This document shows, one piece after another, positions 8,272 through 15,639 of a DNA stretch of 15,949 nucleotides (the first letter of the stretch is position 1; each line of letters begins with the position of its first letter). The stretch covers positions 2,899 through 18,847 of the forward strand of contig DCSW01000094.1 of assembly GCA_002325825.1 (NCBI GenBank). The letters are read 5' to 3'. The notes under the pieces were generated by a model that was given only the letters and a program-made list of their open reading frames with translations, did no database searches and was not told the DNA's origin. A program made the position numbers and the translations under genes. This DNA is from Collimonas sp. UBA1456. GTDB lineage: Bacteria; Pseudomonadota; Gammaproteobacteria; Burkholderiales; Burkholderiaceae_D.

Positions 8272-8351
8272 CGTCATTCACGCGAATGCAGCAATCCATA
8301 TTGGTTGAGATCCTAAGCAGTAACACGAATCCCAGAAAGCGCATGGATGAC
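8272..8351. repeat. Degenerate palindromic repeat between nuoF and nuoG
   Basis: The left arm, CGTCATTCACGCGA, pairs with the reverse complement of the right arm, GCGCATGGATGACT, at about 10 of 14 positions. Inside are GCAATCCA on the left and CGAATCCCAG on the right, as expected for a worn copy of an inverted repeat whose fresh form would read near CGTCATTCCCGCG with GGGAATCCA. Its ends and size (80 bases) resemble the element between nuoI and nuoJ (72 bases), so I take them to be two decayed members of one family. It occupies half of the only 159-base gap in the operon. Confidence 0.55.
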
Positions 8352-8364
8352 TCCATAGTTAGCA

Positions 8365-9660
8365 TTAAACATACGCAGGCACCAAGCAGTGCTTATGCTC
8401 TATATGATACTCAAATTCTTTACGATAATTTTTCAGAAATCCACGCACCGGCATCGCCGCTGCATCGCCGAGTGCACAGATTGTCCGGCCCATGATGTTG
8501 CCTGCGACCGTATCCAACAACTCCATATCTTCCGAACGTCCATGGCCGGTTTCGATGCGATGCACTATGCGATATAGCCAGCCTGTACCTTCGCGGCATG
8601 GCGTACACTGGCCGCAGGATTCTTCAAAATAGAAGTACGACAGTCGCAGCAGCGACTTCACCATGCAACGTGTTTCATCCATCACGATCACAGCGCCGGA
8701 ACCCAGCATCGAGCCAGCCTTAGCGATCGAATCGTAATCAAGATCGATATCCATCATAACCTCGCCGCGAATCACCGGAGAAGATGAGCCACCAGGAATC
8801 ACAGCCTTAATCTTCTTGCCGCCGTGTATGCCGCCGGCCAGCTCCATCAGTTTGGCAAACGGCGTACCCAATGGCACTTCGTAATTGCCCGGCCGTTCGA
8901 CGTCGCCGGAAATCGAGAAAATTTTGGTGCCGCCGTTGTTCGGCTTACCCAATGCTGCATAGGCTTCGCCGCCCATGTTCAGCAGGAAAGGCACCGCTGC
9001 GAAAGTCTCGGTGTTGTTGATCGTTGTCGGCTTGCCATACAAACCAAAGCTGGCGGGGAAAGGTGGCTTGAAGCGCGGCTGACCCCTCTTGCCTTCCAGC
9101 GATTCCAACAAAGCGGTTTCTTCACCGCAGATATACGCGCCGTAGCCATGAAATGCGTGAATCTGAAAATTGAATTCGCTGCCGAAAATTTTGTTGCCCA
9201 AAGCGCCGGCGGCACGCGCCTCTTCCAATGCGTCTTCAAAGCGTTCGTAACCAGACCAGATCTCGCCGTGGATATAATTGTAGCCAACCGAAATACCCAT
9301 AGCGTAAGCGCCGATGGTCATGCCTTCGATCAAAGCATGCGGGTTGTAGCGGATGACATCGCGGTCCTTGAATGTGCCAGGCTCGCCTTCGTCGGTATTA
9401 CACACCAGATACTTCTGGCCCGGGAACTGGCGTGGCATGAAGCTCCACTTCAGACCGGTCGGAAAACCTGCACCACCACGGCCGCGCAGTGAACCAGCCT
9501 TCAGTTCAGCGATGACTTGCTCAGAGGTGATGCCTTCGGACAAAATACGCTTGATGGCGGTGTAACCACCACGGTTGACGTAATCGGCGTAGTGCCAGTT
9601 GTTGCCGTTCAGGTTGGCCAGAATTAGCGGATTGATATGACGGTCGTGTAGGCAAGTCAT
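8365..9660 (-). CDS. nuoF: NADH-quinone oxidoreductase subunit F (NADH/FMN-binding)
   Basis: This is the catalytic NADH dehydrogenase subunit, 431 residues. It binds NADH and FMN and carries cluster N3. The glycine-rich loop GRGGAGFPTGLKW (60-72) binds NADH and FMN, and CNTDEGEPGTFKDRD (87-101) is the acidic substrate-site stretch. GYGAYICGEETALLES (162-177) is the family signature, although the second residue is Tyr where the textbook pattern has Ala or Met; I believe an aromatic residue is common in Burkholderiales. The [4Fe-4S] ligands are C349, C352, C355 (SCGQCTPCREG) and C395 (TICALGD). The ATG overlaps the nuoE stop as ATGA and has no ribosome binding site of its own, so translation is probably coupled. 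Confidence 0.98.
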   Translation of the reverse strand: MTCLHDRHINPLILANLNGNNWHYADYVNRGGYTAIKRILSEGITSEQVIAELKAGSLRGRGGAGFPTGLKWSFMPRQFPGQKYLVCNTDEGEPGTFKDRDVIRYNPHALIEGMTIGAYAMGISVGYNYIHGEIWSGYERFEDALEEARAAGALGNKIFGSEFNFQIHAFHGYGAYICGEETALLESLEGKRGQPRFKPPFPASFGLYGKPTTINNTETFAAVPFLLNMGGEAYAALGKPNNGGTKIFSISGDVERPGNYEVPLGTPFAKLMELAGGIHGGKKIKAVIPGGSSSPVIRGEVMMDIDLDYDSIAKAGSMLGSGAVIVMDETRCMVKSLLRLSYFYFEESCGQCTPCREGTGWLYRIVHRIETGHGRSEDMELLDTVAGNIMGRTICALGDAAAMPVRGFLKNYRKEFEYHIEHKHCLVPAYV

Positions 9661-10148
9661 TTTGGAGTTATCTCATTGAGTTCCACTAACAAGCCATCAA
9701 TCTTTTCATTCGACATCCAGCTACACATGCGTTTGTTATTGACAAGCAGCACCGGTGCATCGCCACAGGCTCCCATACATTCTCCCTCGACTAGCGTAAA
9801 CTGACCGTCAGCAGTAGTTTCACGAAAATCGATGCCGAGCTTGCTCTTCAGATGCAATGCTGCACGCTCACCACCGGACAACTGGCAAGGCAAGTTGGTG
9901 CAGATACTGATCTTGTATTTGCCGACCGGCTTGGTGTTGTACATATTGTAAAAAGTCGCGATTTCTTGCACCGCTATAGCAGGCATGCCGAGGTAATCGG
10001 CGACATCACGCATGGTTTCCGGCGCCAGCCAACCCTTTTCGTCCTGTGCAATCGCCAACGCGGCCATCACCGCCGACTGCTTTTGGTCGGCAGGAAATTT
10101 CGCCACCTCGCGATCAATCTTCTTGTATGTATTTTGACTTAACAACAT
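9657..10148 (-). CDS. nuoE: NADH-quinone oxidoreductase subunit E ([2Fe-2S], 24 kDa type)
   Basis: This is the thioredoxin-fold [2Fe-2S] subunit carrying cluster N1a beside the FMN of NuoF. It has 163 residues, the usual size. The four ligands are C83 and C88 in SICTNLPCQL and C124 and C128 in GECMGACGDAPV. The N-terminal half is the family's helical bundle (EIATFYNMYNTKPVGKY). It follows nuoD after a 119-base spacer that contains a short GC-rich hairpin, and it overlaps nuoF by four bases. The chosen ATG gives MLLSQNTYKK; no strong ribosome binding site precedes it. Confidence 0.97.
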   Translation of the reverse strand: MLLSQNTYKKIDREVAKFPADQKQSAVMAALAIAQDEKGWLAPETMRDVADYLGMPAIAVQEIATFYNMYNTKPVGKYKISICTNLPCQLSGGERAALHLKSKLGIDFRETTADGQFTLVEGECMGACGDAPVLLVNNKRMCSWMSNEKIDGLLVELNEITPK

Positions 10149-10210
10149 GTGCTGGCCATTCGTGCGCGGTAGTATTTAACAAATCAACAAATTGAAAATG
10201 GAATCTAAAA

Positions 10211-10226
10211 GCCACCGTAGCGTGGC
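10211..10226 (-). terminator. Hairpin with short T run between nuoD and nuoE
   Basis: In the transcribed direction the sequence is GCCAC, loop GCTACG, GTGGC, followed directly by TTTT and then AGATT. The five-pair GC-rich stem with four Ts looks like a weak intrinsic terminator or attenuator. It lies about 40 bases after the nuoD stop, inside the operon, so full termination there would cut off nuoE-N. Partial termination, mRNA 3'-end protection or an RNase processing site are all possible; the sequence cannot distinguish them. Confidence 0.4.
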
Positions 10227-10267
10227 GAATTATTATGTCCCCAACTGACTAATATCGTACAGCAGAC

Positions 10268-11521
10268 TTAACGGTCAATTTCACCGAAAACAATATCTTG
10301 CGTACCGATGATGGTGACGGCATCCGCGATCATGTGACCCTTGGCCATTTCATTCAACCCTTGCAGGTGCGGGAAGCCAGGTGCACGGATCTTCAGACGA
10401 TAAGGCTTGTTGGCACCGTCCGATATGATGTAGACACCGAACTCGCCCTTCGGATGCTCGACTACCGCATACGCTTCGCCCGGCGGCACGTGGAGTCCTT
10501 CGGAGAAGAGCTTGAAATGGTGAATCAGCTCTTCCATGTTGGATTTCATGTTGACCCGAGACGACGGTGCAACCTTGTGGTTATCGGTAATGACCGGGCC
10601 GCTGTTGTTTCGCAGCCATTCTACGCATTGCTTGATGATCCGGTTGGACTGGCGCATTTCTTCCACGCGCACCAGGTAACGGTCATAGCAGTCGCCGTTT
10701 TTACCGACCGGGATGTCAAAATCGAGCAAGTCGTAAACTTCATAAGGCTGCTTCTTACGAAGATCCCACTCGACGCCTGAACCGCGCAGCATTGGGCCGG
10801 TAAAGCCCATTGCCTTGGCGCGCTCCGGCGAGACCACACCGATACCGACCAGACGCTGCTTCCAGATACGATTATCGGTCAACAGTGTTTCATATTCGTC
10901 GACGTATTTCGGGAAACGAAGGGTGAAGTCTTCAATGAAATCAAGCAGCGAACCCTGACGATTTTCATTAAGAGCTCTGATAGCCTTGGCATTACGCACC
11001 AACGATGCCTTATGCTGCGGCATGGCGTCCGGCAAGTCGCGGTAGACGCCGCCTGGGCGGTAATAGGCCGCATGCATACGAGCACCGGAGACGGCTTCAT
11101 AACAATCCATCAGGTCTTCGCGTTCACGGAATGCATACAGCAGCACCGCCATAGCGCCGACGTCGAGCGCATGCGCGCCGATCCACATCAGGTGGTTCAA
11201 TAGACGAGTTATCTCGTCGAACATGACGCGGATGTACTGTGCACGCAGCGGCACTTCCAGATCCAGCAGACGCTCGATTGCCATGACGTAGCCGTGCTCA
11301 TTACACATCATCGACACATAGTCGAGACGATCCATGTATGGCACGGATTGCAGGTAGGTTTTCTGCTCCGCCAGCTTTTCGGTGCCACGATGCAGCAGGC
11401 CGATATGCGGGTCGGCACGCTGGATTACTTCTCCATCCAGCTCCAGCACCAGACGCAAAACGCCGTGTGCCGCCGGATGTTGCGGGCCGAAGTTCAGCGT
11501 GTAGTGCTTGATTTCTGCCAT
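10268..11521 (-). CDS. nuoD: NADH-quinone oxidoreductase subunit D (49 kDa type)
   Basis: This is the hydrogenase-fold subunit that, with NuoB, forms the quinone-reduction site next to cluster N2. It has 417 residues, the normal size for an unfused NuoD; in E. coli it is fused to NuoC. Recognisable blocks are NFGPQHPAAHGVLRLVLELD near the N-terminus (residues 10-29), HIGLLHRGTEKLAE, YLQSVPYMDRLDYVSMMCNE, and a C-terminal end in QDIVFGEIDR. The ATG overlaps the last base of the nuoC stop, and AGGA lies upstream at good spacing. A 119-base spacer with a hairpin separates it from nuoE. Confidence 0.98.
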   Translation of the reverse strand: MAEIKHYTLNFGPQHPAAHGVLRLVLELDGEVIQRADPHIGLLHRGTEKLAEQKTYLQSVPYMDRLDYVSMMCNEHGYVMAIERLLDLEVPLRAQYIRVMFDEITRLLNHLMWIGAHALDVGAMAVLLYAFREREDLMDCYEAVSGARMHAAYYRPGGVYRDLPDAMPQHKASLVRNAKAIRALNENRQGSLLDFIEDFTLRFPKYVDEYETLLTDNRIWKQRLVGIGVVSPERAKAMGFTGPMLRGSGVEWDLRKKQPYEVYDLLDFDIPVGKNGDCYDRYLVRVEEMRQSNRIIKQCVEWLRNNSGPVITDNHKVAPSSRVNMKSNMEELIHHFKLFSEGLHVPPGEAYAVVEHPKGEFGVYIISDGANKPYRLKIRAPGFPHLQGLNEMAKGHMIADAVTIIGTQDIVFGEIDR

Positions 11522-12117
11522 TATTTGATCCTGTAGCGCTCTTCACGAATCACTCGCGGCGTGATTTCGCGCGGATCGATCGTTACGGGCTGATAAATTA
11601 CGCGCTTCTGTTCTGCGTCGTAGCGCATCTCGACATAGCCCGAAACCGGGAAGTCCTTGCGGAACGGATAACCGATGAAGCAGTAGTCGGTGAGGATGCG
11701 GCGCAAGTCGTTGTGGCCTTCAAACAGGATACCAAAGAAGTCGAACGCTTCGCGTTCGTACCAGTTTGCCGAAGACCAGATGTCGCTCACCGAAGCCAGA
11801 ATAGGTTGTTCGTCGTCGGTGGCAAATACCCGCACGCGCAGACGCCAGTTGTGCTCAATCGACAGCAAGTGCGATACCGCCGCGAAGCGCGCGCCGTCCC
11901 AGGAACCGTCGCTATAGGTCGAATAATCGACGCCACAAAGATCGATCAATTCTTCAAAACGAGTATCGGCATGGTCACGCAGAACGCGCATCGCGGAAAG
12001 ATAATTCGAAGCCTTGACGACGATCGTGATCTCGCCCAAGGCAACGGTCAAGCTTTGAAGGTCATCGCCAAGTGCATTGCGTACAGCGGCTTCAAGAATT
12101 TCCAGTTTAATCGTCAT
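11521..12117 (-). CDS. nuoC: NADH-quinone oxidoreductase subunit C (30 kDa type)
   Basis: This structural subunit of the connecting arm packs against NuoD. It has 198 residues, typical for a separate NuoC. The family signature is ANWYEREAFDFFGILFEGHN followed by DLRRILTDY and GYPFRKDFPVSGYVEMRYD. The C-terminal tail is the usual basic PREITPRVIREERYRIK. It lies 9 bases after nuoB, and its stop codon shares one base with the nuoD start, so C and D are probably co-translated. Only a weak AAGA precedes the ATG. Confidence 0.98.
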   Translation of the reverse strand: MTIKLEILEAAVRNALGDDLQSLTVALGEITIVVKASNYLSAMRVLRDHADTRFEELIDLCGVDYSTYSDGSWDGARFAAVSHLLSIEHNWRLRVRVFATDDEQPILASVSDIWSSANWYEREAFDFFGILFEGHNDLRRILTDYCFIGYPFRKDFPVSGYVEMRYDAEQKRVIYQPVTIDPREITPRVIREERYRIK

Positions 12118-12126
12118 TGTGTTCTT

Positions 12127-12603
12127 TTAGCGCGCAATCGTATTGGTGCGGCGAATCTTGTTTTGTAACTGGATGATGCCATACAGCAAGGCTTCAGCGG
12201 TCGGCGGGCACCCTGGAACATAGATATCGACCGGAACAATGCGATCGCAACCGCGCACCACCGAATACGAATAGTGATAGTAACCGCCGCCATTGGCGCA
12301 GGAACCCATCGAAATCACCCAGCGCGGCTCCGGCATCTGATCATACACCTTGCGCAAGGCAGGTGCCATCTTGTTGCACAACGTACCGGCCACGATCATC
12401 ACATCTGACTGACGCGGCGACGGACGGAAGATCACACCAAAACGGTCCATGTCGTAACGCGAAGCGCTGGCATGCATCATCTCAACTGCACAGCAAGCCA
12501 GGCCAAAGGTCATCGGCCACAACGAGCCGGTACGAATCCAGTTGATCAATTTATCAGCCGTGGTGGTGACAAAGCCTTCGTTCAAAACACTTTCAATAGA
12601 CAT
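12127..12603 (-). CDS. nuoB: NADH-quinone oxidoreductase subunit B (cluster N2)
   Basis: This subunit holds cluster N2, which hands electrons to quinone. It has 158 residues. All four ligands of the unusual N2 site are visible, including the adjacent pair: C37 and C38 (GLACCAVEMMH), C102 (SMGSCANGGGYYH) and C132 (YVPGCPPTAEALLYG). FRPSPRQSDVMIVAGT is also diagnostic. It starts 3 bases after the nuoA stop, with GGAG at good spacing. It is shorter than E. coli NuoB (about 220 residues) and matches the mitochondrial-type core length. Confidence 0.98.
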   Translation of the reverse strand: MSIESVLNEGFVTTTADKLINWIRTGSLWPMTFGLACCAVEMMHASASRYDMDRFGVIFRPSPRQSDVMIVAGTLCNKMAPALRKVYDQMPEPRWVISMGSCANGGGYYHYSYSVVRGCDRIVPVDIYVPGCPPTAEALLYGIIQLQNKIRRTNTIAR

Positions 12604-12606
12604 GAC

Positions 12607-12966
12607 TTACTCCCAATCCAGCGCGCCGCGCTTCCAGATGTACCAGAAACCCACCGCGAATTCAATGATAAACACCATCATCGTGACGAAGCCCTGCCAA
12701 CCAAGGTCACGTATTGCGACACCCCACGGGAAAAAGAAGGCGGTTTCCAGATCGAACAAGATGAACAAAATGGCGACAAGGTAATAACGCACATCGAACT
12801 TCATGCGCGCATCTTCAAATGCTTCAAAGCCACATTCGTAAGGAGATGTCTTTTGGGAATCAGGCCGATGCGGCCCAAGAATACGACCAATTAGTTGCGG
12901 TGCAATACCGACCGCAATACCGATCAAAATAAACAACAGGATAGGAAAATAATTTTCGAGGTTCAC
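12607..12966 (-). CDS. nuoA: NADH-quinone oxidoreductase subunit A
   Basis: This is a small three-helix membrane subunit of complex I, 119 residues, the normal length. Diagnostic stretches are KTSPYECGFEAFEDARMKFD (the conserved loop near the quinone site) and RYYLVAILFILFDLETAFFF with the buried acidic residues; the end is FWYIWKRGALDWE. The start codon is GTG at 12966. No in-frame ATG lies upstream in the region examined, and residues MNLENYFPIL fit the family start. No clear ribosome binding site precedes it. The 145-base spacer between the tRNA and nuoA holds no gene. The best promoter-like pair there (TTGCCG with GATAAA, 19 bases apart) is poor, so transcription may come from the tRNA promoter. 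Confidence 0.97.
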   Translation of the reverse strand: MNLENYFPILLFILIGIAVGIAPQLIGRILGPHRPDSQKTSPYECGFEAFEDARMKFDVRYYLVAILFILFDLETAFFFPWGVAIRDLGWQGFVTMMVFIIEFAVGFWYIWKRGALDWE

Positions 12967-13111
12967 GATTATGCGCCAGTAGTTTGAACTGTCAGTAGAG
13001 TGATTTGCAGATCTGTTTTATCAAACCTGACGCCCCCAATCCGGCAAACCAAACTACACTTCCTCGATAAAAAGTCAGCGCAGAGGAAACCGTTGCTGGC
13101 CTTATGCTCTT

Positions 13112-13196
13112 TGGTGCCGACGGCGAGACTCGAACTCGCACAGCTTTCGCCACTACCCCCTCAAGATAGCGTGTTTACCAATTTCACCACGTCGGC
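13112..13196 (-). tRNA. tRNA-Leu (anticodon GAG), CCA encoded
   Basis: The 85-base gene folds as a class II tRNA. The acceptor stem GCCGACG pairs with CGTCGGC, followed by A and the encoded CCA. The D region is TGGTGAAATTGGTAAACACG. The anticodon stem-loop is CTATC, TTGAGGG, GGTAG, giving anticodon GAG (reads CUC and CUU leucine codons). There is a long variable arm (TGGCGAAAGCTG), and the T loop is TTCGAGT inside GCGAG/CTCGC. It is very similar to the E. coli leucine GAG tRNA, which also follows secG in E. coli. It sits between secG and nuoA. Confidence 0.97.
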
Positions 13197-13206
13197 ATAA
13201 TTTTTA

Positions 13207-13236
13207 ATTTTAACCTGCTTTAGTACTTTTGTTCAA
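13207..13236 (-). promoter_or_regulatory. Sigma-70-type promoter for tRNA-Leu
   Basis: TTGAAC (13236-13231) and TAAAAT (13212-13207) are separated by 18 bases in an AT-rich stretch. The -10 box ends 10 bases before the first tRNA base, so transcription would begin only a few bases upstream of the mature 5' end. This supports independent tRNA expression and could also feed the nuo operon by readthrough. Assignment rests on sequence match only. Confidence 0.6.
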
Positions 13237-13296
13237 TGCAAAAGGGTTAAAATTTAGCAAGTTCACTCTGCAATTGCATTTAATTTTTCTTAGACA

Positions 13297-13327
13297 GAGT
13301 AATTCGCCGCAACTCGGCAATTTACTC
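13297..13327 (-). terminator. Stem-loop downstream of secG
   Basis: The transcribed strand reads GAGTAA, ATT, GCCG, loop AGTTG, CGGC, GAA, TTACTC. This forms a stem of about 12 pairs with a single A-A mismatch and one G-T pair, starting 18 bases after the secG stop. It is followed by TGTCTAAGAAAAATT rather than a clean T run. It may therefore be a weak or factor-assisted terminator, or an mRNA 3' stabiliser that separates tpiA-secG from the tRNA promoter. Confidence 0.5.
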
Positions 13328-13345
13328 GCTCTACCCCACAAATAA

Positions 13346-13777
13346 TTACTTCGGAATCTGGTTAGATTGCGCGCTACCGGTCGATGACGTAGGCACGGGA
13401 GCCGCTGCTGCCACAACACTTGCCGAGTCAGCAGCGGCATCAGCCGGCACCACTGGTGCCGCCAGTGTGGCAGGAATTTCGGCAGCCGTCGTCGACACTT
13501 GCGGTAGGCTATCCATCACGCCGCCGATAGCATTGCCGCGATGATTACCCTGATAAACCAACGCCAATGTAGCGATGAAGAAAATTGCTGCGGCCAGTCC
13601 AGTCGATTTCGACAGGAAGTTCGACGAACCACTGGCGCCAAACAGGCTGCCCGAGGCGCCCGAGCCAAACGCCGAGCCCATGTCGGCTCCCTTACCATGT
13701 TGCAGCAGCACAAGACCGATGATCGTCAATGCCGACACAACCTGAAGGATGACGATGATGTTAAATACTGCATTCAT
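13346..13777 (-). CDS. secG: Preprotein translocase subunit SecG
   Basis: This is the small inner-membrane subunit of the SecYEG channel, which aids protein export. It has 143 residues. Helix 1 is at about 3-25 (FNIIVILQVVSALTIIGLVL) and helix 2 at about 58-76. Between them is the conserved loop QHGKGADMGSAFGSGASGSL and FGASGSSNFL. After the second helix comes a tail of about 65 residues rich in Ala, Pro, Val, Ser and Thr; E. coli SecG is about 110 residues, so the tail makes this one longer. It follows tpiA by 116 bases. The spacer shows no gene and no convincing promoter, so the two may share a transcript. GGAA lies 10 bases before the ATG. Confidence 0.96.
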   Translation of the reverse strand: MNAVFNIIVILQVVSALTIIGLVLLQHGKGADMGSAFGSGASGSLFGASGSSNFLSKSTGLAAAIFFIATLALVYQGNHRGNAIGGVMDSLPQVSTTAAEIPATLAAPVVPADAAADSASVVAAAAPVPTSSTGSAQSNQIPK

Positions 13778-13893
13778 TTAATGAATTCCAATAAGAGTTG
13801 AGCCTATATTTACTTGATCCGAACTGCCGAGCCTCGATGGCACCTGCGCCCTATTAATCTTTTCACTTACTACATCGATGCGACCACTTTCAA

Positions 13894-14640
13894 TCATGCC
13901 GCAGCAACGATCGCCAGGAAATCCGAAGAGTTCAACGCAGCACCGCCGATCAGCCCGCCGTCGATATCCGGCATGGCCAGCAGTTCAACCGCATTGCCTG
14001 GCTTCATGCTGCCGCCATACAAAATCTTTACCTGCAGCGCTGCTGCAGCATGCTTCTTTGCCAGTTGGGTGCGCAAAGCCAGATGCACATCTTGTGCCAT
14101 TTGCGGCTTCGCCGTCTTACCGCAACCGATCGCCCATACCGGCTCATAGGCCACGACGATACGGGCTACGTCGACATCGGCCAATACACTCAGTACCACG
14201 TCGAGCTGACGGCCTACCACCACTTCGGTCTGACCGGCCTCACGCTCGGCAAGAGTTTCTCCGACACACACGATTGGCGTCAAACCAGCCTCTAGCACGC
14301 GCAACGCCTTCTGTGCCACGACAGCATCGCTCTCGGCATGATAGGCACGCCGCTCGGAGTGACCAACGATAACGTAGCAGCAAGAAAAATCCTTCAACAT
14401 CGATACTGATACCTCGCCAGTATACGCGCCGGCCACATGTGCCGACACATCTTGGCCACCCCAAGCTATTGCCGATCCAGCAAGCACGGCTTGACACTGA
14501 AAAAAATAAGGCGCCGACACACACAGCGCAATGTCGCATGCTGGAGAGACCGCAGCAGCCCTGATTTCCGCCAGCAACGCCGCATTGGCAACCAGATTGC
14601 CATTCATTTTCCAATTACCCGCTACAAGTTTGCGACGCAT
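13894..14640 (-). CDS. tpiA: Triosephosphate isomerase
   Basis: This cytoplasmic glycolytic enzyme interconverts dihydroxyacetone phosphate and glyceraldehyde 3-phosphate. From the ATG at 14640 it has 248 residues, the normal size. Catalytic residues are all present: N9 and K11 in LVAGNWKMNG, the electrophilic H94 in VIVGHSERR, and the base E166 in AYEPVWAIGCGKTA, which also contains the mobile loop 6. Phosphate-binding glycines are in LYGGSMKPGN and GGLIGGAAL. An ATG nine bases upstream (14649) would add MLS. I prefer 14640 because the family usually starts MRRKLVAGNW and the only AGG lies 11 bases before it but just 2 before the other. A promoter lies directly upstream. Confidence 0.97.
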   Translation of the reverse strand: MRRKLVAGNWKMNGNLVANAALLAEIRAAAVSPACDIALCVSAPYFFQCQAVLAGSAIAWGGQDVSAHVAGAYTGEVSVSMLKDFSCCYVIVGHSERRAYHAESDAVVAQKALRVLEAGLTPIVCVGETLAEREAGQTEVVVGRQLDVVLSVLADVDVARIVVAYEPVWAIGCGKTAKPQMAQDVHLALRTQLAKKHAAAALQVKILYGGSMKPGNAVELLAMPDIDGGLIGGAALNSSDFLAIVAAA

Positions 14641-14673
14641 ACTTAGCATTGCCTAGGATTTTAATAAACAAAC

Positions 14674-14703
14674 ATTCTAACGTGCTGCAGCGAAAGCGGT
14701 CAA
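14674..14703 (-). promoter_or_regulatory. Sigma-70-type promoter for tpiA
   Basis: TTGACC (14703-14698) and TAGAAT (14679-14674) are separated by 18 bases, each one or two bases from consensus. Transcription would start near 14667, giving a leader of about 27 bases before the tpiA ATG at 14640. This is the best promoter match in the window and probably drives tpiA and secG. Confidence 0.6.
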
Positions 14704-14721
14704 ACCAGCAATAAAATGTTT

Positions 14722-14744
14722 AACAATCGCTCCAACCAATTGTT
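14722..14744 (-). terminator. Weak inverted repeat at the yaaA stop
   Basis: AACAAT and ATTGTT face each other across 11 bases, with one further G-T and one G-C pair possible inside. The sequence then runs into AAACATTTTATT. The stem is AT-rich and overlaps the yaaA stop codon, so it is at best a weak terminator between yaaA and the tpiA promoter. Confidence 0.25.
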
Positions 14745-15531
14745 ACGCAAAAAAATTGCCAGCCAAACGTCGGCGGAACATCCAGCGCCCCACATCGGAA
14801 TGCTGCGGGATATAGCAGTAATTGTCGAGATCGAAGTGCTTGAGTTGTTCTGGATCAGTAATCTGGTTCAATGCCGCGTAACGCGCCATCAGTCCACGCG
14901 CACGTTTGGCGTAAAACGAAATGATCTTGTATTCACCATTCTTCCAGTCTTCAAAAACCGGCGAAATAATCGGCGCCTCCAGCACTGATGGTTTGACCAC
15001 CTTGAAATATTCTTCCGACGCCAGATTGACCAACGTCTTCTTCTTCTGAGTGGCCAACTGTTGATTCAAAGCCAGTGTCACCGTATCGCCCCAGAAAGCA
15101 TAAAGATTCTTGCCACGCGGGTTATTCAGGCTGGTGCCCATCTCGAGCCGGTAAGGCTGAATCCGATCAAGCGGCCGTAGCACGCCATACAGCCCAGATA
15201 AAATCCGCACATGGTGTTGAATATAGCTTAACTGCGCGCGGTCCAGCGTTGGCACATTCAGACCTTCGTAGACGTCACCGTTGAAGGCCATGATAGCTTG
15301 CTTGGAGTTGTCGCTGGTAAAGGTCTTCGACCACGAGGCGAAACGAGCAGTGTTCAATCGCGCCAGTGGATCGGAGATTTTCATCATGCTAGCAATCTGT
15401 GCCGGCGACAACTGCTTGAGGACCTCAATCAATTCAGCAGAATGGTCGATGAAATCCGGTGTGGTGTGGCTATCGATAGTGCTAGGAGTAGTGTAATCAA
15501 GGGATTTTGCGGGCGACAAAACGATCAGCAT
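14743..15531 (-). CDS. yaaA: Peroxide stress protein YaaA (UPF0246 / DUF328)
   Basis: This cytoplasmic protein is known in E. coli to limit free intracellular iron during hydrogen peroxide stress; it is also described as DNA-binding. From the ATG at 15531 it has 262 residues, against about 258 in E. coli. Family hallmarks are the start MLIVLSPAKSLDY, FNGDVYEGL, LSGLYGVLRPLDRIQPYRLE, MGTSLNNPRGKNLYAFWGD, NLASEEYFKVV, and KRARGLMARYA near the end. A TTG at 15546, with TTAGG upstream, would add five residues (MKAPH); I prefer the ATG because the family begins there. A TATACT hexamer lies at 15593-15588 but no good -35 accompanies it. The gene is separate from the tpiA promoter downstream. Confidence 0.95.
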   Translation of the reverse strand: MLIVLSPAKSLDYTTPSTIDSHTTPDFIDHSAELIEVLKQLSPAQIASMMKISDPLARLNTARFASWSKTFTSDNSKQAIMAFNGDVYEGLNVPTLDRAQLSYIQHHVRILSGLYGVLRPLDRIQPYRLEMGTSLNNPRGKNLYAFWGDTVTLALNQQLATQKKKTLVNLASEEYFKVVKPSVLEAPIISPVFEDWKNGEYKIISFYAKRARGLMARYAALNQITDPEQLKHFDLDNYCYIPQHSDVGRWMFRRRLAGNFFA

Positions 15532-15639
15532 GTGCGGGGCTTTCAAATAAACCTAACAATGTCGGCAATGATACAGAAACATCAGCAAGTATATCTGCGC
15601 ACGCTCAATTCGCTCAGTAGTGCCCACCGTCACCGCACA

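Noticed and set aside
13008..13015. Palindrome CAGATCTG between tRNA-Leu and nuoA as an operator
   Set aside because: An eight-base palindrome is expected often by chance, and no second site or overlapping promoter supports it.
13017..13047. TTGCCG / GATAAA as a nuoA promoter
   Set aside because: The 19-base spacing and the weak boxes are no better than chance in this AT-mixed spacer.
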